The position numbers were made by a program, and so were the translations under genes. The notes under the pieces were generated by a model that worked only from the letters and a program-made list of their open reading frames with translations, was not told the origin of the DNA and ran no database searches. Below are positions 8,758-16,692 of a stretch of 64,000 bases of DNA, piece by piece. Location of the stretch: the NCBI GenBank assembly GCA_964633205.1, contig CAZWFN010000015.1, positions 1 to 64,000 of the forward strand. The letters are read 5' to 3'. How positions within the stretch are numbered: position 1 is the stretch's first letter; each line of letters starts with the position of its first letter. Source of the DNA: CAYVQE01 sp964633205. Lineage in GTDB: Bacteria > Myxococcota > B64-G9.

Positions 8758-10311
8758 ATGGGCTTGGACAAGCGATTGAGAGCCAATGCGGAGTTCGTCG
8801 CCGCGGGTCTACCCGGGCTGCCCGGCGAGGACGCACCCGAGCTGCTGGTGATCGCCGCCAGCAGCCCGGGCCTGGCCGGCTTGCTGGACGCGGCGCTGGG
8901 GCTGGAGCGCGGCCGGGCGGTGGTTGTCCAGCTGGCCGACGCCTGGGGCGGACGCGACGGCGAGGATCTGGAGCGCACGCTGCTGATCGGGCTGCACCAG
9001 TACGGCTGCCGCGAAATCCTGGTGGTCGGCGACGAAGCCGACCCCTGCTTACAGCTCGACCGGCAGCTGCTGCGCGCCCGCCTGCGCGAAGCCGGGCTCG
9101 AGCCCGACAGCGCCGAGGCCGACCGCCTGCTGGAGTTGGCGCGCCGGCCGGCCGATCCGGAAGCCGCCGTACGCGAGACGGTGCGCTGGCTGCGCACCAC
9201 GCCGCTGGTGCCAACGACCGTCCCCGTCCACGGCGGGCTGCTGCGGGCCGCCTCCGGCCGGCTCGAGATCGTCGACCGCGATCGGCGGCGCAGCGGTGCG
9301 GTCGTTCGGGGAAGCCGGGAGGAACCGGCGCCCGCAGCGGCCACCTCGCAGTCCTCGGCCCCCGAGGTGCCGCTGCCCGAACTGCCCGATATTTACTTGC
9401 CCGAGATACCGGCACTCGATCTGGACCAGCTGGCCGCGGGTGGGCAGGCATCGATTCCCGAATCGGCCGAGTCGGTCGGGCCGGACGAGCCGGCGTTCAC
9501 CAGCGGGACCGCGCACTACGGACAGCACGGCGTCGGCCCGGTCGATCTGGACACCATTGGCAAACCGACCGCCGGTGATGCTTCGCTGCAGCCCCCCGAG
9601 CCCGGACTGCCCAGCAAGCCCGAGCAGCGCCGAGTGCCCGAGATCACCACCGCCGAGGTGGAGTTCCACATCCCGGACACGGCCGCCATCCAGGACACCG
9701 GCCTGGGCGATGCCGAGGCGCTGCGGCCGGGCCAACCGGAATTGCCGGCCAGCGGCGTCGAAGAACCGCCTCCACCGCAACGCTCCAGCCGGCCGCCGCC
9801 ACGGCCGGCACCGCCGCGCGATCCGGAACGGCCGGAGGTCACGCCCATCGTGCGCCAGCCCCCGGCGCAACGGCCCCTGGGCGAACAGGAGATCGACTTC
9901 GACCGGGCCAGCCAGCCGCCGGCAACGGCGCTGGCGCGTCGACCGACCCCGCCGGATGACACCCGGTCCCGCGGCCGGCACGCCGATCTGCGGTCCGGCG
10001 AGATCACCGAACGCGGTGAGCGGCGCCAGCTCGACCCGGAGCTGCAGCGGGCGCTGGTCAAGCTGTCCGGCTTTCTGCGCGACGAGTTCACCGCTGTCGA
10101 CCGCGGCCAGATATTCGGCCGCATCCGCAAGGCCAGCCACCAGGGGCAGCCGACCAGCGAGCAGCTCAAGCTCATGATCAGCCCGGTTCTCAAGCTGGGC
10201 CGGAAACGCTATGCTGTCATCAACGAGTTGCTCAAGATCAAGGAAGAGCTGCCGCGCCAGTCGCCCGAGGTGTCTTTGGATCTGCTGGAGCAGCTCTTGA
10301 CGGATCGTTGA
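8758..10311 (+). CDS. Zinc-less beta-carbonic-anhydrase-like domain fused to proline-rich linker and helical C-domain
   Basis: Residues about 1-175 follow the fold order of a small beta-carbonic anhydrase such as archaeal Cab. ELLVIAASSPGLAGLLDAAL stands where Cab has its first zinc Cys and Asp-Arg pair. GLHQYGCREILVVGDEADPC stands at the GHxxCG zinc site. TTPLVPTTVPVHGGLL then SGRLEIVD matches the conserved end. The zinc residues are gone: the first Cys is Ala, its Asp partner is Ser, and the zinc His is Asp. It should therefore not be an active carbonic anhydrase. Residues 180-420 are a Pro/Glu-rich, probably disordered linker. Residues 425-517 are a helical domain (RALVKLSGFLRDEFTAVDRG) I do not recognise. 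It follows the flotillin gene by 94 bp, so it may be part of that unit. Confidence 0.7.
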   Translation: MGLDKRLRANAEFVAAGLPGLPGEDAPELLVIAASSPGLAGLLDAALGLERGRAVVVQLADAWGGRDGEDLERTLLIGLHQYGCREILVVGDEADPCLQLDRQLLRARLREAGLEPDSAEADRLLELARRPADPEAAVRETVRWLRTTPLVPTTVPVHGGLLRAASGRLEIVDRDRRRSGAVVRGSREEPAPAAATSQSSAPEVPLPELPDIYLPEIPALDLDQLAAGGQASIPESAESVGPDEPAFTSGTAHYGQHGVGPVDLDTIGKPTAGDASLQPPEPGLPSKPEQRRVPEITTAEVEFHIPDTAAIQDTGLGDAEALRPGQPELPASGVEEPPPPQRSSRPPPRPAPPRDPERPEVTPIVRQPPAQRPLGEQEIDFDRASQPPATALARRPTPPDDTRSRGRHADLRSGEITERGERRQLDPELQRALVKLSGFLRDEFTAVDRGQIFGRIRKASHQGQPTSEQLKLMISPVLKLGRKRYAVINELLKIKEELPRQSPEVSLDLLEQLLTDR

Positions 10312-10374
10312 GCGGGCAGGAACCGTTCGACCGTTTGCCGGAGCCCTGATTTGTACCTTCGTTGGGAGAGCCGC

Positions 10375-11331
10375 ATGCGCAGCCCGTGGACGCCGATCAT
10401 CGCAGCGCTGCTGTTGCTCGATGGCGCTGCCGGGGCAGCCGGCCGGCAGCAATCCGCTCCGATGGCCGGCGATGCCGCCCGGCCCTACCAGGAGCCGCTC
10501 TTCTGTCTCTACGCGCCGCCGTCGAGCCACGTGCGCCTGCGCGCCGGCTGGAGCCGCAACCCACTGCTGGACTCGGTGGCTTTCAAGCTCGAAGGCGCCC
10601 TGGCCATCGGACCGGTGGGGCTCCACCTGCGCCTGCCGGCCGGTGTGATCCTGCCGCAGGAGGGCGATGGCGACTTCACCTGGGGCGACGTGGAACTGGG
10701 GGTGCGCTGGCTGGTCCACCACGACGCGGCCGAGCAGCGCCACCTGGCCGTCGGGCTGGACCTGATCGGCCCCTCCTCGCGTATCGGTGAAGAATCCGAT
10801 GTGGCCGCGGTGCAGGCCGGCCGCCTGCGCGACGATAGCAACTTCGGCAAACGCTACCTGCTGGCCCAGGCCCCGCTGCTGGAGATGGGTCTGATTCCTC
10901 GACTCAACTTCGCCGTCAGCCCCTGGCTGGCCTTCGGCCAGAACCTCGGCCGGGTCAGCCTGCAAGCCGATTTCGGTCTGCTGGTGCTGGTGATGGACAA
11001 CGTCGACGCCGGGGTCTACGGGACCGATCGCCGCCTGGGCTGGCTGATGTTCTTCGACCTGGCGGCCCCGGTGGCCATCTACGAAGGCCTGAGCCTGGTG
11101 GCCGAGTTTAACGCCCTGGTGGCGCTGGACGACCTGCAGAGCACCGGCTTCGGTCTGACCATCGGCCCGCGGTACACCGCCGGGGGCCTGACCGCCGGGC
11201 TCGGTGTCCAGCTGCCGCTGGGCGTGGACAACGAGCCGCCCGACGACGATAAAATGTTGGGCCGCTACGATCAGGCCCTGGTGGCCAGACACCATTTCGG
11301 TCTGTTGCTGGACCTGGCTTACCGCTTCTGA
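10375..11331 (+). CDS. Predicted outer-membrane beta-barrel protein
   Basis: This 318-residue protein has a signal peptide (MRSPWTPIIAALLLLDGAAG) and then alternating amphipathic strands such as HVRLRAGWSRNP, VGLHLRLPAGVIL and LTAGLGVQLPLGV. It ends in LLLDLAYRF, a terminal aromatic residue as recognised by the BAM machinery. I cannot name a family. The ATG at 10375 is preferred over an in-frame TTG at 10351 because GGGAGAG sits at 10364-10370 and the signal peptide begins there. It stands between the PspA/flotillin locus and a macro-domain gene and may be an independent unit. Confidence 0.7.
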   Translation: MRSPWTPIIAALLLLDGAAGAAGRQQSAPMAGDAARPYQEPLFCLYAPPSSHVRLRAGWSRNPLLDSVAFKLEGALAIGPVGLHLRLPAGVILPQEGDGDFTWGDVELGVRWLVHHDAAEQRHLAVGLDLIGPSSRIGEESDVAAVQAGRLRDDSNFGKRYLLAQAPLLEMGLIPRLNFAVSPWLAFGQNLGRVSLQADFGLLVLVMDNVDAGVYGTDRRLGWLMFFDLAAPVAIYEGLSLVAEFNALVALDDLQSTGFGLTIGPRYTAGGLTAGLGVQLPLGVDNEPPDDDKMLGRYDQALVARHHFGLLLDLAYRF

Positions 11332-11366
11332 GCACGGCCACCGCAACGCCCCCGGGAGGCAGAGCC

Positions 11367-11915
11367 ATGCGACGCCGGTTCGGCGCCGGACACATCGAGC
11401 TGCAGCAAGATGACATCACCCAGTGTCGGGTCGACGCCATCACCACTGCGGCCAACAAGGGCCTGCGCGGCGGGGGTGGGGTCGACGGAGCGGTACACCG
11501 GGTGGCCGGTCCACGGTTGCTGGAAGCCTGCCGCGCCATCGGCGGCTGCGCCACCGGATCGGCCGTCATCACCGAAGCCTACGACCTGACCGAGCGCGGG
11601 GTACGCTTCGTCATCCACGCCGTGGGTCCGGTCTGGCGCGGTGGCCAGGCAGGCGAACCCGAACTGCTGGCCGGGGCCTATGCGCAAAGCCTGAAGCTGG
11701 CCGACAGCCACGACTGCCGCTCGCTGGCACTGCCCTCCATCTCGACCGGCGTTTACGGCTTTCCGGTCGAACGGGCCGCGCCGATCGCCATCGAGCAGTG
11801 TGCCGCCTTCCTGCGCGGCGAACCGCAGCAGCTGCAGCGGGTCGTGCTCAGCCTTTTCGACGGCGAGACCCGGCAGGTGTTCGCGCAGGCCCTGGCGGCG
11901 CAGCCGGACGCCTGA
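11367..11915 (+). CDS. Macro-domain ADP-ribose hydrolase (YmdB/MacroD type)
   Basis: This 182-residue protein is a single macro domain. The key elements are GHIELQQDDITQCRVDAI at the start, the substrate loop TTAANKGLRGGGGVDGAVHR, VIHAVGPVW, and LALPSISTGVYGFPVE. These match the MacroD/YmdB subgroup, which removes ADP-ribose from proteins and deacetylates O-acetyl-ADP-ribose. The Asn of AAN and the Asp of GGVDGA are the residues usually used in catalysis. It is cytosolic, with no signal peptide. GGGAGG lies about 7 bp before the ATG. Its TGA (11913-11915) directly abuts the reverse-strand stop of nrdJ, leaving no room for a separate terminator. Confidence 0.9.
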   Translation: MRRRFGAGHIELQQDDITQCRVDAITTAANKGLRGGGGVDGAVHRVAGPRLLEACRAIGGCATGSAVITEAYDLTERGVRFVIHAVGPVWRGGQAGEPELLAGAYAQSLKLADSHDCRSLALPSISTGVYGFPVERAAPIAIEQCAAFLRGEPQQLQRVVLSLFDGETRQVFAQALAAQPDA

Positions 11916-14495
11916 TCAGCCGCACTTGGAAAAGCCACAGGCGGTGCACAGCATACAGCCCTCGGAATGCTGCACCGCGCAGCCGCAGTCGGGGCAGGTG
12001 GCGAAGCCGACGCCGGACTGGCTCGGCTCGATGCCGCTGACCGCGGTCGCCTCGGGACCGGCGTCGGGTTTGGCCGAAGCCGCAGCGGCGGATTGTTTCT
12101 CGACGGAGGCCTGCTGCTCTGCCCGGCGGCGGTGCTGCATCTGGCCGATATAGCTCTTGAGCGCCCGGGCGATGGCATCGGCGCAGGACAGCACCAGTTC
12201 GCCGTCCTTCCAGACCGGTGACGGACAGCGCACGCCCGAAAGCTGGCGGATGACCGCATCGGCGTCCACCCCGGCCCGCAACGCCAACGAGATCAAACGG
12301 CTGATGGCCTCGGCCTGGCTGGAGGCGCAACCGCCGGCCTTGCCCATGGCGGTAAACAGCTCGAAGATACCGACATCGTCTTCGTTGATGGTCACGTACA
12401 GGTTGCCGCAGCCGGTGGTCATCTTGACCGTCGAGCCGGTGACCACCTCGGGCCGCTCGCGCGGCACCAGCTTGGTCGGCTGGCCCTCGGCCGGCTCGGC
12501 GGCCGGGGCGGGCTGGTCGCGGTTGACCTTGTCGATGTTGAGCACCTGGGCGCTGCGGGAGCCGTCGCGGTAGACGGTCACGCCTTTGCAGCCCATGATG
12601 TAGGCCAACCGGTAGATCTCGGCCACGTCGTGCTCGCTGGCCGCATTGGGCAGATTGACCGTCTTGGACACCGCATTGTCGGTGTACTTCTGGAATGCCG
12701 CCTGGGTGCGCACGTGCCACTCGGGCGAGATGTCATGAGAGGTCGCAAACAGCCGGCGGAAACGCTCGGGCACCTCGGGCACCTCGTGCAGGCTGCCGCT
12801 GGCGGCGACCTTGCGCATCAGCTCCTCGGAGTAGAAGCCCTCCTGGCGGGCGATGCGCTGGAACTCGGGATTGACCTCGACCAGCTCGTCGTCATCCATG
12901 ACGTTGCGGATGAAGGCCACGCCGAACAGCGGCTCGACGCCCGAGGAGCAACCGCCGATGATCGAGATGGTGCCGGTGGGGGCGATGGTGGTGGTGGTGG
13001 CGTTGCGCAGCGGCCGCGCACCCGGCCGGTCGTAGCGCGAGCCCTCGAAGTTGGGAAAGGCGCCGCGCTGCTCGGCGAGATCGGCGCTGGCCTCGCGGGC
13101 CTCGCGCTGGACGAAGTCCATGACCTCCTCGGCCCATTTCAGCGCTTCTTCGCTGTTGTAGGGCACCCCGAGCTTGATCAGCATGTCGGCGTAGCCCATC
13201 ACGCCCAGCCCGATCTTGCGGTTGCCCTTGGTCACCCGCTCGATGTCCGGCAGCGGGTAGCGGTTGACCTCGATCACGTTGTCCAAGAAATGCACCGCAG
13301 TGTGCACCGCCCGGCGCAGCCCAGCGGTGTCGAGCTGGCCATCGCGCACGAAACGGCTCAGGTTGATCGAGCCCAAGTTGCACGACTCGAACGGCAGCAG
13401 CGGCTGCTCGCCGCAGGGGTTGGTGCTCTCGATGGCACCGATGTGGGGCGTGGGATTGTCCTTGTTGAGTCGGTCGATGAAGATCACCCCGGGCTCGCCG
13501 TTGCGCCAGGCCAGCCGCACCAGTGTATCGAAGACCTTTTTGGCATCGAGCTGACCGACCGGCTCCTTGGTGCGCGGGTTGATCAGGTCGTAGTCCTCGC
13601 CGCGCTCTACGGCGTTCATGAATTCCTCGGTCACGGCCACCGAGATGTTGAAGTTGTTCAGCGAGCGCTCGCTGGCCTTCGAGCCCATGAAAGTCATCAC
13701 GTCGGGGTGATCCACCCGCAGGATACCCATGTTGGCCCCGCGGCGGGTGCCGCCCTGCTTGATCGTCTCGGTGGCGGCGTCGAAGACCCGCATGAAGCTG
13801 ACCGGCCCCGAGCTCACCCCACGGGTCGACTGGACGACGTCGTCGTGGGGCCGCAGCCGCGAGAAGGAGAACCCCGTCCCCCCGCCCGACTTGTGGATCA
13901 TGGCGGTGTACTTGACGGCCTCGAAAATGCTGTCCATCGAGTCCTCGACCGGCAGCACGAAGCAAGCCGACAGCTGACCCAGCTCGCGCCCGGCGTTCAT
14001 CAGGGTGGGCGAGTTGGGCATGAACTCGAACGAGGTCATCAGCTCGTAGAAGCGCTCGGCGGTGGCCGCGACGTCAGCGCCGGGGGCGAAGCGGCGGTCG
14101 GCGGCGGCGATGGTGCGGGCCACCCGGGCGAACATGTCCTTGGGCCGCTCCAGCACCCGGCCCTCGGCGTCGCGTTTGAGATAACGCCGCTCCAGCACCC
14201 GCTTCGCGTTGTCGCCCAGGGGCAGCTCGGCCTCGAAGCCGTGCCTGACCAACTGCTGATCGATGGCCGAGATGATCAGCTGCGGCGTCAGCTGGCCGGC
14301 TTGGTCGGCTTGCAGGTCGGCCTCGACCTCGCGGCTGATGCGCCGCGCGGCATCCGGTTCGATGGCCCGCTGGCGGATGAGCGCCTCGGTGACCCGTTCG
14401 GCGTCCCAGTCGGTGGGCGCGTCGGGCGCCCGGTCTTCGAACAGGACCACTGGAAGCTGGAGCTGATTGCGCTGGAGAGCATCCACTTTTGCCAC
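11916..14495 (-). CDS. nrdJ: Adenosylcobalamin-dependent (class II) ribonucleotide reductase
   Basis: This 859-residue enzyme reduces ribonucleotides to deoxyribonucleotides using a B12-generated thiyl radical. An ATP-cone-like segment (VTEALIRQRAIEPDAARRIS) is near residues 30-95. The catalytic barrel contains QLSACFVLPVEDSMDSIF, IHKSGGGTGFSFSRLRP and the active-site block ESTNPCGEQPLLPFESCNLG with the expected Asn, Cys and Glu. The C-terminus has the zinc-binding Cys tail of this subfamily, CPDCGCAVQHSEGCMLC and a final CGFSKCG. The start is read as GTG at 14495 because the family N-terminus begins shortly after and no upstream in-frame start fits; AGGGG lies directly before it. The promoter with two NrdR boxes is at 14601-14653. 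It is tail-to-tail with the macro-domain gene. Confidence 0.95.
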   Translation of the reverse strand: MAKVDALQRNQLQLPVVLFEDRAPDAPTDWDAERVTEALIRQRAIEPDAARRISREVEADLQADQAGQLTPQLIISAIDQQLVRHGFEAELPLGDNAKRVLERRYLKRDAEGRVLERPKDMFARVARTIAAADRRFAPGADVAATAERFYELMTSFEFMPNSPTLMNAGRELGQLSACFVLPVEDSMDSIFEAVKYTAMIHKSGGGTGFSFSRLRPHDDVVQSTRGVSSGPVSFMRVFDAATETIKQGGTRRGANMGILRVDHPDVMTFMGSKASERSLNNFNISVAVTEEFMNAVERGEDYDLINPRTKEPVGQLDAKKVFDTLVRLAWRNGEPGVIFIDRLNKDNPTPHIGAIESTNPCGEQPLLPFESCNLGSINLSRFVRDGQLDTAGLRRAVHTAVHFLDNVIEVNRYPLPDIERVTKGNRKIGLGVMGYADMLIKLGVPYNSEEALKWAEEVMDFVQREAREASADLAEQRGAFPNFEGSRYDRPGARPLRNATTTTIAPTGTISIIGGCSSGVEPLFGVAFIRNVMDDDELVEVNPEFQRIARQEGFYSEELMRKVAASGSLHEVPEVPERFRRLFATSHDISPEWHVRTQAAFQKYTDNAVSKTVNLPNAASEHDVAEIYRLAYIMGCKGVTVYRDGSRSAQVLNIDKVNRDQPAPAAEPAEGQPTKLVPRERPEVVTGSTVKMTTGCGNLYVTINEDDVGIFELFTAMGKAGGCASSQAEAISRLISLALRAGVDADAVIRQLSGVRCPSPVWKDGELVLSCADAIARALKSYIGQMQHRRRAEQQASVEKQSAAAASAKPDAGPEATAVSGIEPSQSGVGFATCPDCGCAVQHSEGCMLCTACGFSKCG

Positions 14496-14600
14496 ACCCC
14501 TGGTTTTTTGGGTTCTTCGCCTTCTCCCGGCCCGCGTCGCAGCCCGGGCCGTTGCGGACCCGCCCCCGAAGCCTACCGCACTCCCCGGCGGGATTCAAAA

Positions 14601-14616
14601 CCACGCCATCTGGTGG
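14601..14616 (-). promoter_or_regulatory. NrdR box 1 (downstream, near the transcription start)
   Basis: CCACGCCATCTGGTGG is an imperfect dyad that keeps the CAC and GTG arms and the central AT of the NrdR-box consensus. It lies exactly 31 bp (three helical turns) from the second box at 14632-14647, the usual tandem spacing for NrdR. It sits just downstream of the predicted start of nrdJ transcription. Confidence 0.6.
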
Positions 14617-14623
14617 TCCTCGG

Positions 14624-14653
14624 ATAATAGAGCACCACATCTTGTGGCGTCAA
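14624..14653 (-). promoter_or_regulatory. Sigma-70-type promoter of nrdJ
   Basis: On the minus strand TTGACG (14653-14648) and TATTAT (14629-14624) are separated by 18 bp, each matching the consensus at five of six positions. The spacer is occupied by an NrdR box, which fits direct repression of RNA polymerase binding. The start would fall near 14617, giving a leader of about 120 bases before the GTG start at 14495. Confidence 0.65.
14632..14647 (-). promoter_or_regulatory. NrdR box 2 (inside the promoter spacer)
   Basis: GCACCACATCTTGTGG matches the NrdR consensus core (CAC, A, AT, T, GTG) at all the conserved positions. It lies between the -35 and -10 of nrdJ, 31 bp from the other box. NrdR is the ATP-cone repressor of ribonucleotide reductase genes in most bacteria. 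Confidence 0.7.
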
Positions 14654-14658
14654 GGATT

Positions 14659-14674
14659 TTTCAAGTACTTGAAA
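14659..14674. promoter_or_regulatory. Perfect 16-bp palindrome upstream of nrdJ promoter
   Basis: TTTCAAGTACTTGAAA is a perfect palindrome in an AT-rich island, 5 bp upstream of the nrdJ -35 box. It looks like an operator for a dimeric regulator. It could also serve the forward gene at 14811. No regulator can be named. Confidence 0.4.
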
Positions 14675-14739
14675 TTTCGCAATGTTTTCCGCCCACTGGC
14701 CAGACCGCTGCCATCGCCGAGGCGGACCCTCCGACCTCC

Positions 14740-14769
14740 TTGCCTCGGGCGGCCGGCCCATCGTATCAT
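14740..14769 (+). promoter_or_regulatory. Sigma-70-type promoter candidate for the HEAT-repeat gene
   Basis: TTGCCT (14740-14745) and TATCAT (14764-14769) are 18 bp apart and lie about 40 bp before the ATG at 14811. The -10 matches five of six consensus bases and the -35 four of six. Confidence 0.4.
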
Positions 14770-14810
14770 CGATGGGATCCGCACCCCCCTGGCGGATCCG
14801 GAGGAAGGAC

Positions 14811-16676
14811 ATGGCTGACAAGCGCTCCGACGCCGCGGCCGGCCAGCAGGCCAAGGTGGATCCGCGCAAGGTCTACGTCTCGGGCAATCCCCGCCAACAG
14901 CAGGCCGGCCCTCGCTCGGCCGGCCAGGCGGCCGAGAGATTCGAGGACGATGAAGCGGCCAGGCAGGTGGCCGCGGCCAAGGAGTTCTTCACCCAGCTGG
15001 AGAAGGGCCTGAAGCAGATCAGCATCTACCGCCACAACACCTCGCAGTACGGCGAGTACCTCGACCGCGCCTACCGGGTGCTGACCGCCATCCTGGAGAA
15101 GTGGGACAACCTGGCGCTGCGGGTCGAGCAACTCGGCTTCAAGCACCACGACGAGTGGGTCTACCAGCAGGACGCCTCCAAGCAGAACATAGCCCACAAG
15201 TTCTACCGCGACGGGGTGCGCATCCTGATCTTCCGCCGGGGCGTCGACCGCGACGAGCTGCTCAACTTCGTACTGATCCTGCTGACCAACTTCCGCTCCG
15301 CCGAGTTCATACACGAGGACATGGTCAGCCTGCTGTGGAAGCAGGACTTCACCGGCATCGAGTACGTGGTGGTCGAATCGGTGTCGGTCGGCGGCGAGAG
15401 CGAGGAAGAAGCCCGGATGGAGGTCGACAAGATCGTCAACTACCTCTATCAGCGGCTGACCTCGCAGTCGAAGGATCACGTGGCCTTCGCCCGCATCTCG
15501 CTCGAGGACCTCGAGATCGAGATGGAGGACATCGAGCAGGCCAAGGGCGTCACCGTCAAGGGCAACCCGGCCACGCCCGAGGCCAAGGCCCGGGTGCAGA
15601 CCGAGATCGACGAGGAGGACGAGAACCGGATGCTGCCCAAGCTGGTGGTCATCCTGTTCAAGGTACTCGAGGAGGAGCTCGACCAGGACCTGGGCCAGGC
15701 GCTGGAAGAGGTCTTCGTCCAGTTGCTGGACTCGCTGCTGATCCACGAAGACTTCCGCGGCATCAACCAGATGCTGCGCAAGTTCAAGACCATGGGCCGC
15801 AAGAAGCTGCCTCAGGGCAACCTGGCCCGGCTGCAGCAAATCGAGCAGGCCTTCACCACCCGCATGGGCGAATCGGAGCGGCTGGAGCAGGTGGCGCAGA
15901 TCATCGACTCGATGGCCGAGATCAAGGAGCCGCAGGAGGTCTACCGCTACCTGACCCGGCTCGACGAGCAAGCCATCGTGCCGTTGCTGCAGGCGCTGGA
16001 GAAGATGGAGCGCCAGGAGGCCCGGCACCTGGTGTGCGACGCCCTGGCCAAGCTGGGCCAGGAGCAGCTCGACGTGTTCGTGCGCCGGCTGGAAAGCCCC
16101 AAGGCCAACCTGGTGCGCGACATGGTCTACGTCATCGACAAGCTCGATCCGCCGGACAAGCTCAAGCTGTTGGCCAAGCTGCTCGACCATCCCAACCTGG
16201 CCATCCGGCTCGAGGCGCTCAAGACGCTGGGCTCGAGCGGCGAGGACTCTTGCCGGGCCTACGTGATGAAGGCGCTGGGCGACGAAAACATGCAGATGCG
16301 CGTCAGCGCGGCCCGGCTGCTGCCCAACTTCGACATGAGGCTGGCCACCAAGACCCTGCTGGCCATCGTCAACCACCAGGACTTCCCGCGCCGCGACCCC
16401 AAGGAGCAGGCGGCCATGTACGCCGCGCTGGCCAACACAAACCAGCCGGAGGCGATGGAGTGGTTCCGCGAGCAGATCCGGGCCACCAGCCTGATCTCGC
16501 GCAAGCGGTTGCACGAGCACAAACGCACCGTGGTGGCCGGGCTGGCCCTGTCCGGCTCGATCGCGGCGTTCAAGCTGCTCAAATCCGAGCTCGAGGCCGG
16601 TATCCGCGAAGAAGACGTCAGCGCCGCGGCCGAGCGCGCCTGCCACAAGCTGCGCGAGCGGCTGCTCGGCTCCTGA
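14811..16676 (+). CDS. HEAT-repeat protein with sensor-like N-terminal domain
   Basis: This is a 621-residue cytosolic protein without signal peptide. After a disordered, Gln/Arg-rich start, residues about 50-190 form an alpha/beta domain (FFTQLEKGLKQISIYRHNTS, later RILIFRRGVDRDELLNFVLI). A similar domain opens the HD-GYP protein that follows. An acidic middle region (EDLEIEMEDIEQ) is followed by helical HEAT-like repeats in the second half, for example LLDHPNLAIRLEALKTLGSS and ALGDENMQMRVSAARLLPNF. Such proteins are scaffolds; no catalytic motif is visible. GAGGAAGGAC precedes the ATG at 14811. It ends 16 bp before the HD-GYP gene, so the two are one unit with the ACT gene. Confidence 0.75.
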   Translation: MADKRSDAAAGQQAKVDPRKVYVSGNPRQQQAGPRSAGQAAERFEDDEAARQVAAAKEFFTQLEKGLKQISIYRHNTSQYGEYLDRAYRVLTAILEKWDNLALRVEQLGFKHHDEWVYQQDASKQNIAHKFYRDGVRILIFRRGVDRDELLNFVLILLTNFRSAEFIHEDMVSLLWKQDFTGIEYVVVESVSVGGESEEEARMEVDKIVNYLYQRLTSQSKDHVAFARISLEDLEIEMEDIEQAKGVTVKGNPATPEAKARVQTEIDEEDENRMLPKLVVILFKVLEEELDQDLGQALEEVFVQLLDSLLIHEDFRGINQMLRKFKTMGRKKLPQGNLARLQQIEQAFTTRMGESERLEQVAQIIDSMAEIKEPQEVYRYLTRLDEQAIVPLLQALEKMERQEARHLVCDALAKLGQEQLDVFVRRLESPKANLVRDMVYVIDKLDPPDKLKLLAKLLDHPNLAIRLEALKTLGSSGEDSCRAYVMKALGDENMQMRVSAARLLPNFDMRLATKTLLAIVNHQDFPRRDPKEQAAMYAALANTNQPEAMEWFREQIRATSLISRKRLHEHKRTVVAGLALSGSIAAFKLLKSELEAGIREEDVSAAAERACHKLRERLLGS

Positions 16677-16692
16677 CCCGACGAGGTGCCCG

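Noticed and set aside
14524..14571. Possible cobalamin riboswitch in the nrdJ leader (CCGCAAC and a GCCGGGAGA segment on the minus strand)
   Set aside because: The GGTG and full B12-box consensus are missing and the leader is short. A B12-off switch before a B12-dependent enzyme would also be illogical. GC-rich chance similarity is more likely.
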